A program made the translations under genes and the position numbers. A stretch of DNA of 64,000 nt from contig CANTUR010000046.1 in the NCBI GenBank assembly GCA_947683625.1, positions 682,001-746,000 on the forward strand. The letters are read 5' to 3'. The DNA comes from Mallotus nudiflorus (lineage: Eukaryota > Streptophyta > Magnoliopsida > Malpighiales > Euphorbiaceae). The notes under the pieces are model-generated. The model ran no database searches, was not told the DNA's origin, and worked only from the letters and a program-made list of their open reading frames with translations. Shown here one piece after another: positions 1-11,245 of this stretch (position 1 is its first letter; every line of letters begins with the position of its first letter).

Positions 1-149
1 ATGGGATTCATTCCCTGGAGTGAACCAGGATAAGATCTTATACTATCTAAGTCTTTTCTTGATGAATAAGTTCATGGCTAGAACAAACATAAAATTTTGA
101 AAGAATTTTAGTGCTAGAAAAGTGTTTCTAGTGTTTTTTATATTTTATT

Positions 150-300
150 AAGAAATAGATGATGATATGTTTCTACAATCAGATCGAGGAGGTGAATATT
201 TTAAGAATGGCAATTTTATGTACCTAAAGAATATCATAATTTCTTTAAAAATTCAATCACTCAGTAAAAACCTATCCAACAAGGATTTTTTCCTATTTTT
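150..300 (+). pseudogene. Copia integrase fragment (isolated)
   Basis: A short stretch reads RSDRGGEYF followed by a YLKEY-like segment. This is the conserved second-Asp region of Ty1/copia integrases, and the same motif recurs in the larger copia element at about 2098. Flanking codons are full of stops and no other domain can be joined to it. It may be a leftover of another copia copy or a rearranged piece of the neighbouring element. The call rests on this one motif. Confidence 0.35.
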
Positions 301-341
301 GGAAGTGTAGGATTCAATAAAATAGTAGGACACTATTATGA

Positions 342-1340
342 TTGAAGACCAAATCTAATGGTATTAACAATGTCAGAATAACTAATTATCTTATTATACT
401 TTTGCAGCAATTTGATAATATGAGATCCAAAACCTCACTAAACATCATTCTTGATAACAATAGACTCATTGGACTTAATCTTGTTGATTGTCTTTGTAAT
501 CTAAAAGTTGTTTTAGCCTCTGAACGCATCTTATATGTCTTAGAACAAAGTCCTCTTGAACCTCTTTCACTTAATGCTTTCCAAAAGGAATGTGACACTC
601 TTGAAAAATGGAAAGATGATGATATGCAAGCACGTTGCATTATATGGGCTTCCATGAGTAATGATATTCATAGATAACATGAGAAGTACACTAATGTGAG
701 GGAAATCCTATTTCACCTACAAGAGTTATTTGGTGAACAAAGTAGGATGCCTAGATATGAGGTATCTAAGTGACTTTTTTGTACTAAAATGAAGGACGGA
801 GATGATGTTAGAGCACATATGAATTCTATGATTTGTTCCATGAAGGAACTTGAGAGTCTAGATTTCATGATGGATGCTCAACTTTAAATAGATTTGATTT
901 TATAATCCCTTTTAAACTTATTTGGGCAATCTATTAAAAATTTCCATATGAATGAAATTGAGTGCACTCTTATAGAATTATTAAACATGCTTGTGATGAC
1001 CTAAAAGGCTTTTCATAATGAAAAGAGGAAGTTACTTTGGTTGCCTCTTCTAGTGAGACCAAAAAGAGTAAGGGCAACAAAAGTAAGAAAGCTAAGGAAA
1101 GAGTTCCTAATGTTAAGGGAGGTGTAAGAAAGAATAAAGGCAAAAAGAAAGTTAAGAACACAAGCAAGGGAAAGTGTTTCTATTACGATCGAGAGGAACA
1201 TTGGAAAAGAAATTGTCTTAAGTTCCTTGAGTCTCTCAAGACTAAAGGAAAGGAAAAGATTGGAGAAGGTGAGACTTTCTTTAATTTATTTTTTTTTCTA
1301 AATGTTCTAATAGCTCATCTAAGGCATGGGTATTAGATAC
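342..1340 (+). pseudogene. Copia gag remnant with degenerate zinc knuckle
   Basis: The N-terminal part (to 677) contains FQKECDTLEKWKDDDMQA and a final MSNDIHR, typical of copia gag (UBN2-like) proteins. After a stop, the frame continues with a FHLQELFGEQSRMPRYE-type segment near 710-770. A Lys-rich stretch at about 1060-1170 precedes CFYYDREEHWKRNC, a zinc knuckle in which the second Cys has been lost (CX2C reads C-F-Y-Y). Gag would form the particle that packages element RNA. At least six stops and one shift make it non-functional. Confidence 0.7.
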
Positions 1341-1357
1341 CTATCTACTTCTCATAT

Positions 1358-2351
1358 ATGCAAGATCTAGCAAGTGAAAGAAGGTTGGAGTCAAATGGGG
1401 TGACTTTAAAGCTTGGATATGGAGTAAGTGTTGCTGCCAAAGCTTTCGGAACCACCTCTATTGACTTAAATGATCATGTTTTGCTATTGAACAAAGTTCT
1501 ATATGTACCTAATCCTTATAAGAACATCATCTCTATTTCTAGTATGACTAGTATAAGTTTTTATTTGAAAGAGATGTATGTACTATCTATTTTGATAATA
1601 AGATAGTTGGCATGGGTTAGGTATTACATGGTCTTTATTATGTTGATAATAAATCCAATAAGGAATAATATCCAACCAATTTGAATGTTTTGAATACAAT
1701 GCCAATTGATAATGCCTCTAATCTAAAATATCAATGGCACTTGCAATTAGGTCACATTACAAATGATAGAATCATAAAGTTAGATAAATTAGGAATCTTG
1801 AATTCTTAAGTATTCTAACTTGTGAAGATTGTATCCAAGGAAAAATGACTTGGTCACCATTTATTGGACAAATGGAAAGAGCTAAAGAAAGTTTGGAAAT
1901 TATATATAGTGACACATGTGGTCCATTTAATCAAATGGCAAGAGGAGGGTTCTACTACTTTATTACCTTTATAGATGATCTATCAATGTATGGACATTTA
2001 TATTTAATGAAACATAAAAATGAATCCTTTAAAAAGTTCAAGGAATTCAAGGTCCAAGTAGAGAACCAAATAGGAAAAAGTATTAAAATCCTACGATCTG
2101 ATCGAGGAGGTGGATATTTAAGTACCCAATTTGTTGAGTTCCTTAAGGAATATGGCATTATATCACAACTAAATCCACCCAGAACACCTCAATTAAAAGG
2201 TTTATCTGAGTGAAGGAATCAAACTTTAGTAGATATGGTTTGATCAATGATGAGCTATACATATTAGCCTACTTTCTTTTAGGGTTTTGCATTGTAAATT
2301 ACTATGGCATGGTAAGGCACTATGTCTTAAGCATGTTAAGATTTGGGGATG
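1358..2351 (+). pseudogene. Copia protease / pre-integrase / integrase remnant (5' part)
   Basis: Bases 1358-1606 encode VTLKLGYGVSVAA and VLYVPNPYKNIISISS, the conserved end of the copia protease and start of the pre-integrase region. From 1730, HLQLGHI and CEDCIQGKM recall the zinc-binding part of integrase. Bases 1845-2213 hold the core: IYSDTCGPF, a YFITFIDDLS segment and RSDRGGGYLS, the first and second catalytic Asp regions. The coding sequence stops at KIWG, where a later insertion begins. It resumes at 4517 as CLTYIKRLN, so removing the insertion and one copy of its 5-bp duplication restores the frame at the junction. Internal stops show this copy is dead. Confidence 0.75.
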
Positions 2352-4511
2352 TGTAGATGGCGGGGTTTAGCGAGTGTCCAAGATTTTAGCAACTGCGACA
2401 CTGTTTGAGCTCAAGGCTTTAGAGAACACACTAACCACTATCATAAAGATATGGCATGGAGATGAGGAGTTCCCACCCAGGGTAATAATTAGGACAAATT
2501 GAAAAGGTAGTACTCAATTCCTTAAAAGAAAGCTAGCACCATAACCAAGAGATTTTGGATATAGAATTCTAACTTCTTTCAGTCTTGTGTTCATTTAGAA
2601 TTACTTTATGAATTATTATCTTATTCTCTATTTACATGCAATTTCATATAAACCCTAAAAAACAATCAACTCCAAGGAAAACTAGTCATGAAATATATAA
2701 GTAAATAATGCATTCAATAAATCACATAATCCCTAAGTTAGTCTAATCTACATGGACTTTAAATAAATGAGCTAAAGTCTACATATTTTAATTCTAAATA
2801 TAAGTTTAAATCTACAAATTATGGAATATTTAAATTAATGGGCCTAATTCTATATGTTTTAATTCTAAGGTGATCTTAAATCTATAAATTATGAAAAACG
2901 CTTTAATTAAGTGGGCTAAGTCTAAATTAATTAAATTGAGTTACATGGGCCTATATTTAATATACTAAATGGGCCTAAGGATATTTCTAACCTAAAATCT
3001 AATTATTTATGGACCTAAAAATATATTATAATTAATTAAACCTAATTAATTATTAAGTGACATGGGCTAAAAGAATTACTTAAACTTAAATAAATAAATC
3101 AAAGCCTAAAATGGGCTTAAGGCCCTAAAAGCATATAAAAATAATAAATAAACCCAAAAACAAATAAAAACACAAAAAATGATTAAACAAAAGATCAAAC
3201 AACTAATTAAATTAATCCTTACTAAAATCCTATTTTATTTTTAAGCAACCTAAATTAATCTACTTCCTCCATTGATTTTAAGTAATTACCTAATTAAAAA
3301 CCTAATTTTACTAACCAATTTAATCAAAATAAACATGCAAGCACACACATAATTTCATTACTCCCACTATTGGGGCTGTTACATTAATTCATAAAAAAAT
3401 TAATAAAATAAAAAAATAAAAGCAATAAATAAAATAAAAAACTCTAGAAACTAAGTCTCTACGAGGCTTTATCCATAGTTTTCCATGGACTTCTCATGAA
3501 TTCATCCCTCCGACATGATCACCATGTGTTTTCCTCCATAATCACCATACACAAAATTATAATTAATCAATAAATTATGATAATAACTCAAAAGAATAAA
3601 AATAATTAACAATATAAAAAAATAAAAAAAGAAGAAGATGATGATGATGATGATGATTATGAGTGATTTGGGGGTACTCAGATTTGTAATTCACCGTTCT
3701 TGATAAGTCTTCGAATCTTCTTCTTCAAAAATTCTCTAAGGATTTTGAATTAATTGATAAATCAAAAGGAATTTTTGTAGAAAAACCCTCACCAAAAGAA
3801 AAGAATTAAGAAAGCTTTTTAAGAGTCGACAATAAATGAAAATTATTTTCTTAAACGCACAAAAAACCAAAAGCTTCAAAATACATTTTTGACTCCCTTT
3901 TTCTTCTTTTTTTTTCCCTTTCTTTTTTTCTTTCCTTTCTCCTATCCCATCCTCTTTATATAGGAAAAAAAAAGAACTAAAAACCTAGCTCAATTCTAAC
4001 ATGATTCTAATTCCTAAAAATATAAGATTAAAACTTAAAATTATATTTAGGAATTTTAGACCAATTAGGATTGAGTTAAAAAATAAAAAATAAAGACGAA
4101 AGAATTCAATTCCGATTAGGACTATGTAATTCTGATCAGAATTACACAATTTCGATCGGAATTAGTGTAATTCCAATCAAAATTATATAATTCTAATTGG
4201 AATTATGTAATTCTAACCGAAATTACATAATTTTGAACCGAAATTACATAATTTTAGTCAGAATTATGGAATTTCGATAGGTTTTTTTAACATTTAATTA
4301 CAAAATGACCCTAGAAGAATTTAAGTTTTGCAATTAAATCCTAAAAAACATTGCAATTTAGTATTTGAAAATGCTAAATCCTTCCCTTAAAAGATGCATT
4401 TAAACCCTTAGAATTTTAAAGCTTAAGTATCGAAGACCTATTCATGATATTTTCATCATTGGAGTCCTTTGTTGCATCCGTAACACATCATCTCGAAATT
4501 GGGTGTCTATA
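2352..4511 (+). mobile_element. Solo-LTR-like insertion (2,160 bp) in copia integrase
   Basis: The insertion is bounded by the 5-bp direct repeat GGATG (2347-2351 and 4512-4516). It starts TGTAGATGG and ends TGTCTATA, close to the TG...CA of an LTR (terminal CA is TA here). It has a promoter-like TTTATATAGG near 3955-3963 and no coding domains, PBS or polypurine tract, so a solo LTR is the simplest reading. The length, GGGTGTCTAyA end and internal features suggest a large Ty3/gypsy LTR of the Tat/Ogre or Athila kind, but this lineage is only a guess. A related truncated copy lies at about 62,065-63,593. Confidence 0.7.
4108..4280. repeat. Short palindromic tandem array (AATTCCGATCGGAATT-like)
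   Basis: Seven or so imperfect units of about 20-25 bp repeat the theme AATT-C-GAT(C/T)-GGAATTA-(T/C)(A/G)-TAATT. Many units are near-palindromic. The array lies in the downstream third of the 2.16-kb LTR. A single remnant of the theme (GTGTAATTCCAATCAAAATTC) survives in the second copy near 63,240. The function is unknown; such arrays often grow by slippage. Confidence 0.7.
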
Positions 4512-4516
4512 GGATG

Positions 4517-6480
4517 CCTAACTTATATCAAAAGATTGAATATAGATGAATTAGATGCAATGTCAATTCAATGTAGATTTATTGGTTATCCAAAAGATAG
4601 TTTAAGGTATTATTTCTATCTTCTTACTGAACAAGTTGTTATTGTAAGTAGAGATGCAATATTTTTTTAGAAAGAATTTCTTCAAGAAGGTGGTAAAGGA
4701 AGAAAGATAGCATTAGAAAAAGAGTCTTCTAATGAAGCCAACCAAGTTGATCAAATGAATATTGATCAATCCTAGGAGTCTAGTCTAATTAAAAATATCA
4801 TCACAACAACTCCTAAAAAATCAGGTAGGGTATCTTATCCACTAGAGAGATATGATTTTCTACATGATATGTAAGAGTTACATATTTATAAAGAAGGCAA
4901 TCATGATGATGATCCTACAACATTTGAAGAGGCTTTATTAGATAAAGATGCTTCAAATGGCTTGAAGTAATGAAATCTAAAATTGATTCCATGTATGCAA
5001 ACCAAGTCTAGAAACTTATTGATCCACCTAAAGGTATTGTACCTATAAGTTGTAAATGGATCTTCAAGATATAGATTGGTGCAGATGGAAAGGTTAATAC
5101 CTATAAAGCAAGGCCTGTAGCAAAAGGGTTTCGCCAAATGCAAGGGGTTGACTATAAAGAAACCTTATTGTCAGTAGCCATGCTTAAATCCATTTGAATA
5201 CTTCTTACCATTGTTGCACACTATGATTATGAAATTTGGCAAATGGATGTCAAAACTACTTTTCTCAATGGTTATATTGAGGAAGAAATTTATATGGAAC
5301 AACTTAAATGTTATGAATCTAAGGAAAGTTCCAAAGTGTCCAAGCATGATATATCTATTTATGGTCTAAAGCAAGCTTCAAGGAGTTGGAATCATCATTT
5401 TGTTGAAGCTATACGATCATTTGGTTTTTATAAAAAAATGAAGATGAGCCTTGTGTGTACAAGAAGGTTAGTGGGAGTTAACTCAATGTCCTAGCACTAT
5501 ATGTGGATGATATTTTATTAATTGGGCATGATATCGACATGCTTACAAATGTGAAACTATGGTTATGTAAATCTTTCTCCATGAAAGACTTAGGGGAAGC
5601 TACCAACATTCTTGGAACTCTAGTCTATATAGATAGATTGAAAAGAATAATAGGTTTATCCTAAAGTCTTTACTTGGAAAAGGTGTTGAAGAGGTTAAAC
5701 ATGCTTGATTTGAAGAGAGGATTATTACCATTTAGGCATGACGCCCATTTATCCAAGGGTGTGTCACCTAAAACACCTGAGGAGATGGAACAAATGGCTA
5801 AAGTTCCTTATGCTTTAGCCATAGGAAGCTTGATGTATGCTATGTTGTGTACTAGGCTTGATATTGCCTATGTTGTTAGTAAGACTAGCATATTTCAATC
5901 CAATCCAAGTTTTAAACATTGGATAGTAGTTAAGGCAATCTTTAAGTACTTGGGAAGGACTAAAGATTTAGCCTTCACTTATGGAGGAGGTGATCTATAA
6001 GTAGATGGTGTTCATAGATTTTGATTTTAAATTAGATATTGATGATAGAAAGTCTCTCCCTAGGTTTGTTTTCATTTGTAATGAAGGTGTAGTGAGCTAG
6101 AAGAGTTCAATGCAAAGTGTCACTGGACTCCATTATAGAAGCTGAGTATATAACTACATTAGATACTACTAAAGAAGTTGTTTGGATTTAGAAGTTCATT
6201 ACTAAACTAAAAGTTGTTTCTTCCATTGAGTCCTCAATTCCTCTTAATGGAGCCATTGCTTTGGAAAAGGTTTCGAGGTCTCACCAGAAATCCAAACAAA
6301 TAAAAAGGCATTTCCATATTATTAGAGAACTTATTGGAAAAGGTGATATCATCGTGCAAAAGATAGCTTTAGCTAAAAATGTCAATGATCCACTTACTAA
6401 AGTGCTAACACAACTATAGTTGAATCGACATCTTGAGAAGATAAGTCTTAGATACTGTTGTGATTAACTCTAGTCCAAAT
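4517..6480 (+). pseudogene. Copia integrase C-terminus, reverse transcriptase and RNase H remnant
   Basis: The sequence resumes the copia polyprotein with FIGYPKDSLRYYFY, the GKR-like end of integrase. Reverse transcriptase follows: WIFKI, KARPVAKGFRQ, WQMDVKTTFLNG (5240-5280), SIYGLKQASRSWN, and LYVDDILLIG at about 5500-5525, where the catalytic YVDD is preserved. Next come KSFSMKDLGEATNILG and a tail with YALAIGSLMYAML and TRLDIAYVVS (5674-6000). RNase H is only a remnant (AEYIT, KVLTQ). Stops at about 4663, 4773, 4873, 5009, 5197, 5492 and 5662 and a shift near 5440 abolish function. Confidence 0.8.
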
Positions 6481-6487
6481 GGGAAAT

Positions 6488-6750
6488 TGTTAGTATAGGT
6501 GGTATGCCTTAGAGGCTAATCACATATTTTGATATTGTAAATTTTCCCAAATGGAAATAAAAGAATATTCTATTATTTAAAGTGTTTATTTAATTGAATA
6601 TCTATCCATTAGAATTATGTTAAATATATTTATTATCAATAGTTAATAATTTAATTGATTACCCAACTCATGCATTTTCATTACCATCTCTATTTGTTTA
6701 TTTCTTTTGATGCTTTTTATTATTTTGGTTTATTTCTTATTATTTAATTT
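6488..6750 (+). repeat. Probable start of copia 3' LTR
   Basis: TGTTAGTATAGGTGG follows directly on a GGGAAAT purine tract after the RNase H remnant, the standard arrangement of polypurine tract and 3' LTR in copia elements. The right boundary cannot be set because no partner LTR was recognised; the end given is nominal. Confidence 0.45.
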
Positions 6751-9700
6751 ATTGTCATGTGAGTAGATGAATATAGAAGTGTTATTATTATGTCGTGAAT
6801 GGATGAAATATGGGCTTGTATGTGTATGTAAACTAACATTTGTTTTGTAGGGATTATTAGAATATGATTTTATTTTTATTTTCTATTTCAATGTATTTAC
6901 TAGAATAAGAAATTCTTAAAGTGATATAATCCTTAATCTTTATTTCCCTTTATTTATTTTTTCATTTTGATGTATTTATTAGAATATGCTATTTTAAGGT
7001 TTGTAATCCTTAATCCCTTTCCCTTCTTTACATTGTTTATTTTGATTAATTATCTCTTGCATGCTTGTGTGCTACTTGCTTACGTGCTTAGTTGAAATAC
7101 ATATTGATTGTTTAGTTTACTATGATTGTTATATTTGTTCATTTATTAGCTTTTTATTATTATATTTGTAATATATGTGACAAATTCAATTATCTTATGT
7201 TTCAACTATCACTTCAATATCACTATTAAATTGACTAATATTTCAAGTGTGGTAAATGCATCATAAAAATTAAAACTAAGGCAATGCGATAAGTAATTTC
7301 AAATAAGTATGTCAAGAAACATTCAAGTAGACGTTGCTCCCTAAACCTAGAATCTCTTATAAGGGATGATACAAACCCACTAGACAACCTATTTAGGAAC
7401 TTGTTCAACATAAACCCAAACTCATTTTCTCATGGAAAGTTCAAATCAAGTTATAATTCAGACATAGAAAACCTTCACCATATGTTTAGGTCATCCAAAT
7501 AACCAAAGCTATATTAAAACTTTGACCTTTTAAATTAATAACAAATAAGCAAAAAAGGTTATAAAGAATATGCCATAATATATTGTCCAATAGATAGACT
7601 GATAAGTCAAAAGGGTTGTTCACCACAAACATAAAGTTTGATAAAAACACATGGTTAATCAAGAAACCAAAGAAAATCCTCTCTAAACTTTATAATTCAT
7701 CCATGGTTATACATCTTTAAGTTACATAAAATAAGACTTTATATAGGCTTACAACCTTAATAAACCATAATTAATATCCTAACTAAACAAGAAAATAAAA
7801 TCCTTCTCAAACAAGAAAATATAATCCTACTTAAATTTAGATTTACATATGTAGCAAGTTGTAACATAATTTTGAGCATGATAAAGGTCAAATTGACTCA
7901 AGCCCAACATATACAGGTTGTAGACCTTAATATTAGCTTTAATCAACATATTGAGTGAGATATGACCCATTTACTGATGTATGTTCAGTCTGCCTTGTTT
8001 TGTACTTAACCTAATAAAATTTCATAATTTTAGCTCATAAAGATGATTAAATTAACCCAAACATTCTTCATCAAAGTTATAGCTCTTTATCTTAGATTTC
8101 TATAGCCTTTTGAATTACCTTAATTGGAATTTTATAGAGTGAGTTACGGCCAAAATATTGAAGCATGGTACATAAAATATGAATTTGTGCAAATTGAGTT
8201 TGTCTTGAGTGAAAGTTGACTTCCTAGCATGAACTAATATTGAAATCTTCCTTATTTGAATCTAGGATGATATCAAGGGAAGTGAGTTTGCATTGACTCA
8301 TTTTCTATTTTTTGTCTATGGTCCAATGCCAACTCTAAACTCATAGGGCTAGTTCTACATAATTGTCGCTCTCATATTAATAAGATAAAAAATTAAAATA
8401 TTTCTATCGCATGTCTTTTATGAGCTATGATCACCACTTGTATACCACAACTAGTTTCAACACAAACATGTACAATCATAATTACAAACACAAATCAAAC
8501 ATTTTGATATTGATCATCAATAAAAAAGTTTAAACAAAGCACAAAGAGCAAATAAATCAAAAAGAGAGTGAAAATAAGAGTGAGAAATTAAAAATAAATC
8601 ATTTTAAAATAAAAATAAATATAAAATAATTAAAATTCAATCATCCTTGGACCATTGAAGATCTTTTAGATGTTATATAATCATCATCAATTAATGCATA
8701 AGAGCCTCAAGAACTATTGTTTGGAATTACTTTTAGGTTGTAAATAAGTAAAATTGGACTCTAGACATGGATGTTGATTTTACCATGCAAATGGCCAGTT
8801 TGTAAGCATCTTTGGCTAGAATTGAGAGGCCCTAATGGCTAAAATTGAACAATGAATGGTCAGCCACTATTTATCATCCAAACCCAACTATTCATCTCAA
8901 CACAACATGAAAATGACACTTTTTAATGAAAAGTCAAATGAATAAAGCCCCAAACCCAAGAACAAAGACCAAATGGAAAAAAGGTGTTTTCAAAAGCATT
9001 TGGCCTCAAAGAATTAAGAAAAAATCACCAAAAATTTGAGATTGAATTAAGAGAAGAAAAATAGCAGTTAATTTAAAAAGTTTTGATTTAGGTGATTATT
9101 TGAAGGTGTTTGATACAATGTTTGAGAGGATTTTTGTACTAGAATTAAAGTTGATGTGCAAAGATTTGAGGATAGTTTTTAGGTGAAAAATTAAGAAAGA
9201 AATGAGGGAGAAATGAGTGAGAAAAGAGAGAGTTCAAAAGAACATTATTTAGGCTTATTTTTCTAATTTTCAATTTTTTTAAATAGAAACCTCACTTTTC
9301 TCTCAAGAATAAATGGAGCTAATTATTATGAGAGTTTCTCACTTTATTCTCTTAGTTATAAATTCTTCCTAGGACATCCTATTTATAAATAAACAAGATG
9401 TATGGCGAGTGATGTAATAAATTTGTAAAGTTTAAGGTTTTAATGTAAATATAATATCCTCATGCACTCTTTATTTGACACTTGTCATGGTATATACCAA
9501 AAATGGAAGATCTTATACTTGGTGTGCACTCTTTGTGTCGAGTGTTACTTTGAGGATAAGCATGATGAGTTGGACAACTTGTAGTGTTTGGTTTTGTCAT
9601 TATACCTACATACACACAATAATTTTAAAAGACAATTTCAAACTTAAATTTGATACCACTAGCGTGATTTAACCCTTAAAAAATCTCATTAACCAAAGTT

Positions 9701-10220
9701 TGACTTTTATCATAAAAATTCATTGAGTTAAATCTAAGTTCATGGAACAAAAATCAAACTAAAAAACATAGAAAATAAACACAAACTAGCCTTTATTTAG
9801 GATTTAAATTATTAAATTAAAAGACATGACTTAAGAGAAATTCTCTCTCATTGAACATCTCAAACCTCTTACCCAACTCTATAAGAGTATGGTTAAGGTT
9901 TGTTTTGGGTTTATTTTCGTTATGATAAGGTGTGATTAGTAATCATGTAAGGGTTTAATGGCTTAGTTAAGTCTTAAAAGGCTTGAAAAGTGTTTCTCTT
10001 CATCAATTTCATTGAATGGTAAAACATTTTCATGTTTTCATCATCGACTTTTAGAGTTTTGAAAAATGACCCTAACAATACTATATTAATTTCTTCCTTT
10101 AATTATAAGAGATGACACAAATATATCAATTTTCATTTGTCCATTATCATATTTTTCTCACATGAACAAGGACAACTTTCAGTGTAGTTTATTGCCACTC
10201 TAGCTCAAGTTTACTATCAC
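6751..10220. other. A+T-rich stretch without recognisable genes
   Basis: No open frame here has protein-like features or a homologue I recognise. The stretch is probably old repeat sequence. Bases 8065-8170 match a roughly 100-bp module that is tandemly triplicated in the SIRE-like LTRs (TTCATnAAAnTTnTAGnTnTTT followed by TTTTGAATnACCTnAATTGGA). This suggests part of an old LTR lies here. Confidence 0.6.
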
Positions 10221-10223
10221 TAA

Positions 10224-10613
10224 GAGAGTGTTTGGTATAAATGAATTTCACAATATTTTATGAAATTCATTTGCAATTTCTAATGATGTGTATTGGTTTA
10301 AATGAATATGTTGTAGAATTCATTTGCAATTCCAAATTTTTAATTTTGTGGCATTGATTATAACTAGAATAAATTCTAACCAATTGATTGGAATTTTTAA
10401 ATGAATTCCATAACTTTTAGGCCTATATTTCTAATTGACTAAAATACCTGTCATTATTTTTATTTTCAAAAATATTTTTCTATTTGAAAGGATTTTTTTA
10501 TTAAAATTAAAAATTAACTTGAATTTTAGATTTAAACTAAATATAATATAATAAAATATGAAATTCATTTGAAATGAATTACAAAAATAATTCATTTGAA
10601 CTAAACACACTTT
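10224..10613. mobile_element. MITE candidate with imperfect terminal inverted repeats
   Basis: The left end reads GAGAGTGTTTGGTATAAATGAATT. The right end, reverse-complemented, reads AAAGTGTGTTTAGTTCAAATGAATT, an imperfect inverted repeat of about 24 bp. The interior (about 390 bp) is A+T-rich, non-coding and rich in ATTCATTTG words on both strands. TAA lies at the left flank and TTA/TAA-like bases at the right, compatible with a PIF/Harbinger-type MITE, but the duplication is ambiguous. More ATTCATTTG words just right of it (10,620-10,710) may be part of a second fragment. Confidence 0.45.
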
Positions 10614-10774
10614 ATTAATAAGAATTCATTTGAAAATGCATTCTATTAAATATTCATTTGAAAATGAAATGATTTTTTTTATGGAATTGAACTAAATATA
10701 ATATAAAAGAATTCGCTGCTTCTATATGACCTTTAAGTTACAAGTCTTTGTGGTCGTTCACTCTCTTAGGCTAA

Positions 10775-11226
10775 TGATATCCCATATTAGTATCCTATTC
10801 TAATAAGGGTTACATTCCCCCAAAGAGGAGGATTACTTGAATAAGAAGAAAGCTTACTAAGAAAGTCTATTTCAATTAGCAAGATTACTCTATAAAGGAA
10901 GTCTCACTCTCTCCTAAACAAGGCAATCCTACAAGGCTAAGGAATCATATTCCTAAGAGGTTTGAGCAATATCTTCTCATATAAATACATCTCACGTCAT
11001 TCATTCTCATCATACAACATCACCAAGACATCATTCCATCACCTCATCACACAAGCAATCACTCTTTATTCTCTATTTTATTATGTCTATTTGCTTTATT
11101 ATATTTTTTCTCATACCATTACTGACTTAAGCTTCGGAGTGTTTATGAGGGAAACCTCACCCCTTTACCCATTCTCCTCGTCAATGCAAGTTCCATAAGC
11201 AAGAAATATCAATTTAGAGTTATTCA
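10775..11226 (+). repeat. 5' LTR of the LARD-like element
   Basis: 452 bp, TG...CA. It aligns along its length with 31,070-31,530. A TATA box (TATAAATA) lies at 10,980-10,987 in a conserved context (ATATAAATACATCTCA), about two thirds of the way in. The short frames inside it are not conserved in the other LTR and are not genes. Confidence 0.88.
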
Positions 11227-11227
11227 G

Positions 11228-11245
11228 TGGCGCTGTCTATGGGGA
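11228..11245 (+). other. Primer binding site (TGGCGC type)
   Basis: TGGCGCTGTCTATGGGGA begins one base after the LTR end. It resembles the TGGCGCCGTCTGTGGGGA sites of many plant Ty3/gypsy elements, where a tRNA 3' end primes minus-strand DNA synthesis. One substitution in GGCGCC weakens the match. Confidence 0.75.

Larger units (their letters stand above)
342..6600 (+). mobile_element. Decayed Ty1/copia retrotransposon, split by a later insertion
   Basis: Domains occur in copia order on the plus strand: gag with a zinc-knuckle remnant, protease/pre-integrase, integrase, reverse transcriptase, RNase H. That order (integrase before reverse transcriptase) defines Ty1/copia. The reading frame is broken by many stops and a few shifts. 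A 2.16-kb insertion at 2352-4511 divides the integrase. A purine-rich tract ending GGGAAAT just before TGTTAGTATAGG at 6488 looks like the polypurine tract and the start of the 3' LTR. No matching 5' LTR was found in bases 1-341, so the left edge is uncertain and the element may be truncated. The lineage within copia was not assigned. Confidence 0.85.

Noticed and set aside
10962..11198. 78-codon frame in the LARD-like 5' LTR (and a similar one at 31,289-31,489)
   Set aside because: The frames lie downstream of the LTR TATA box but differ by shifts and substitutions between the two LTRs, so no coding conservation is seen.
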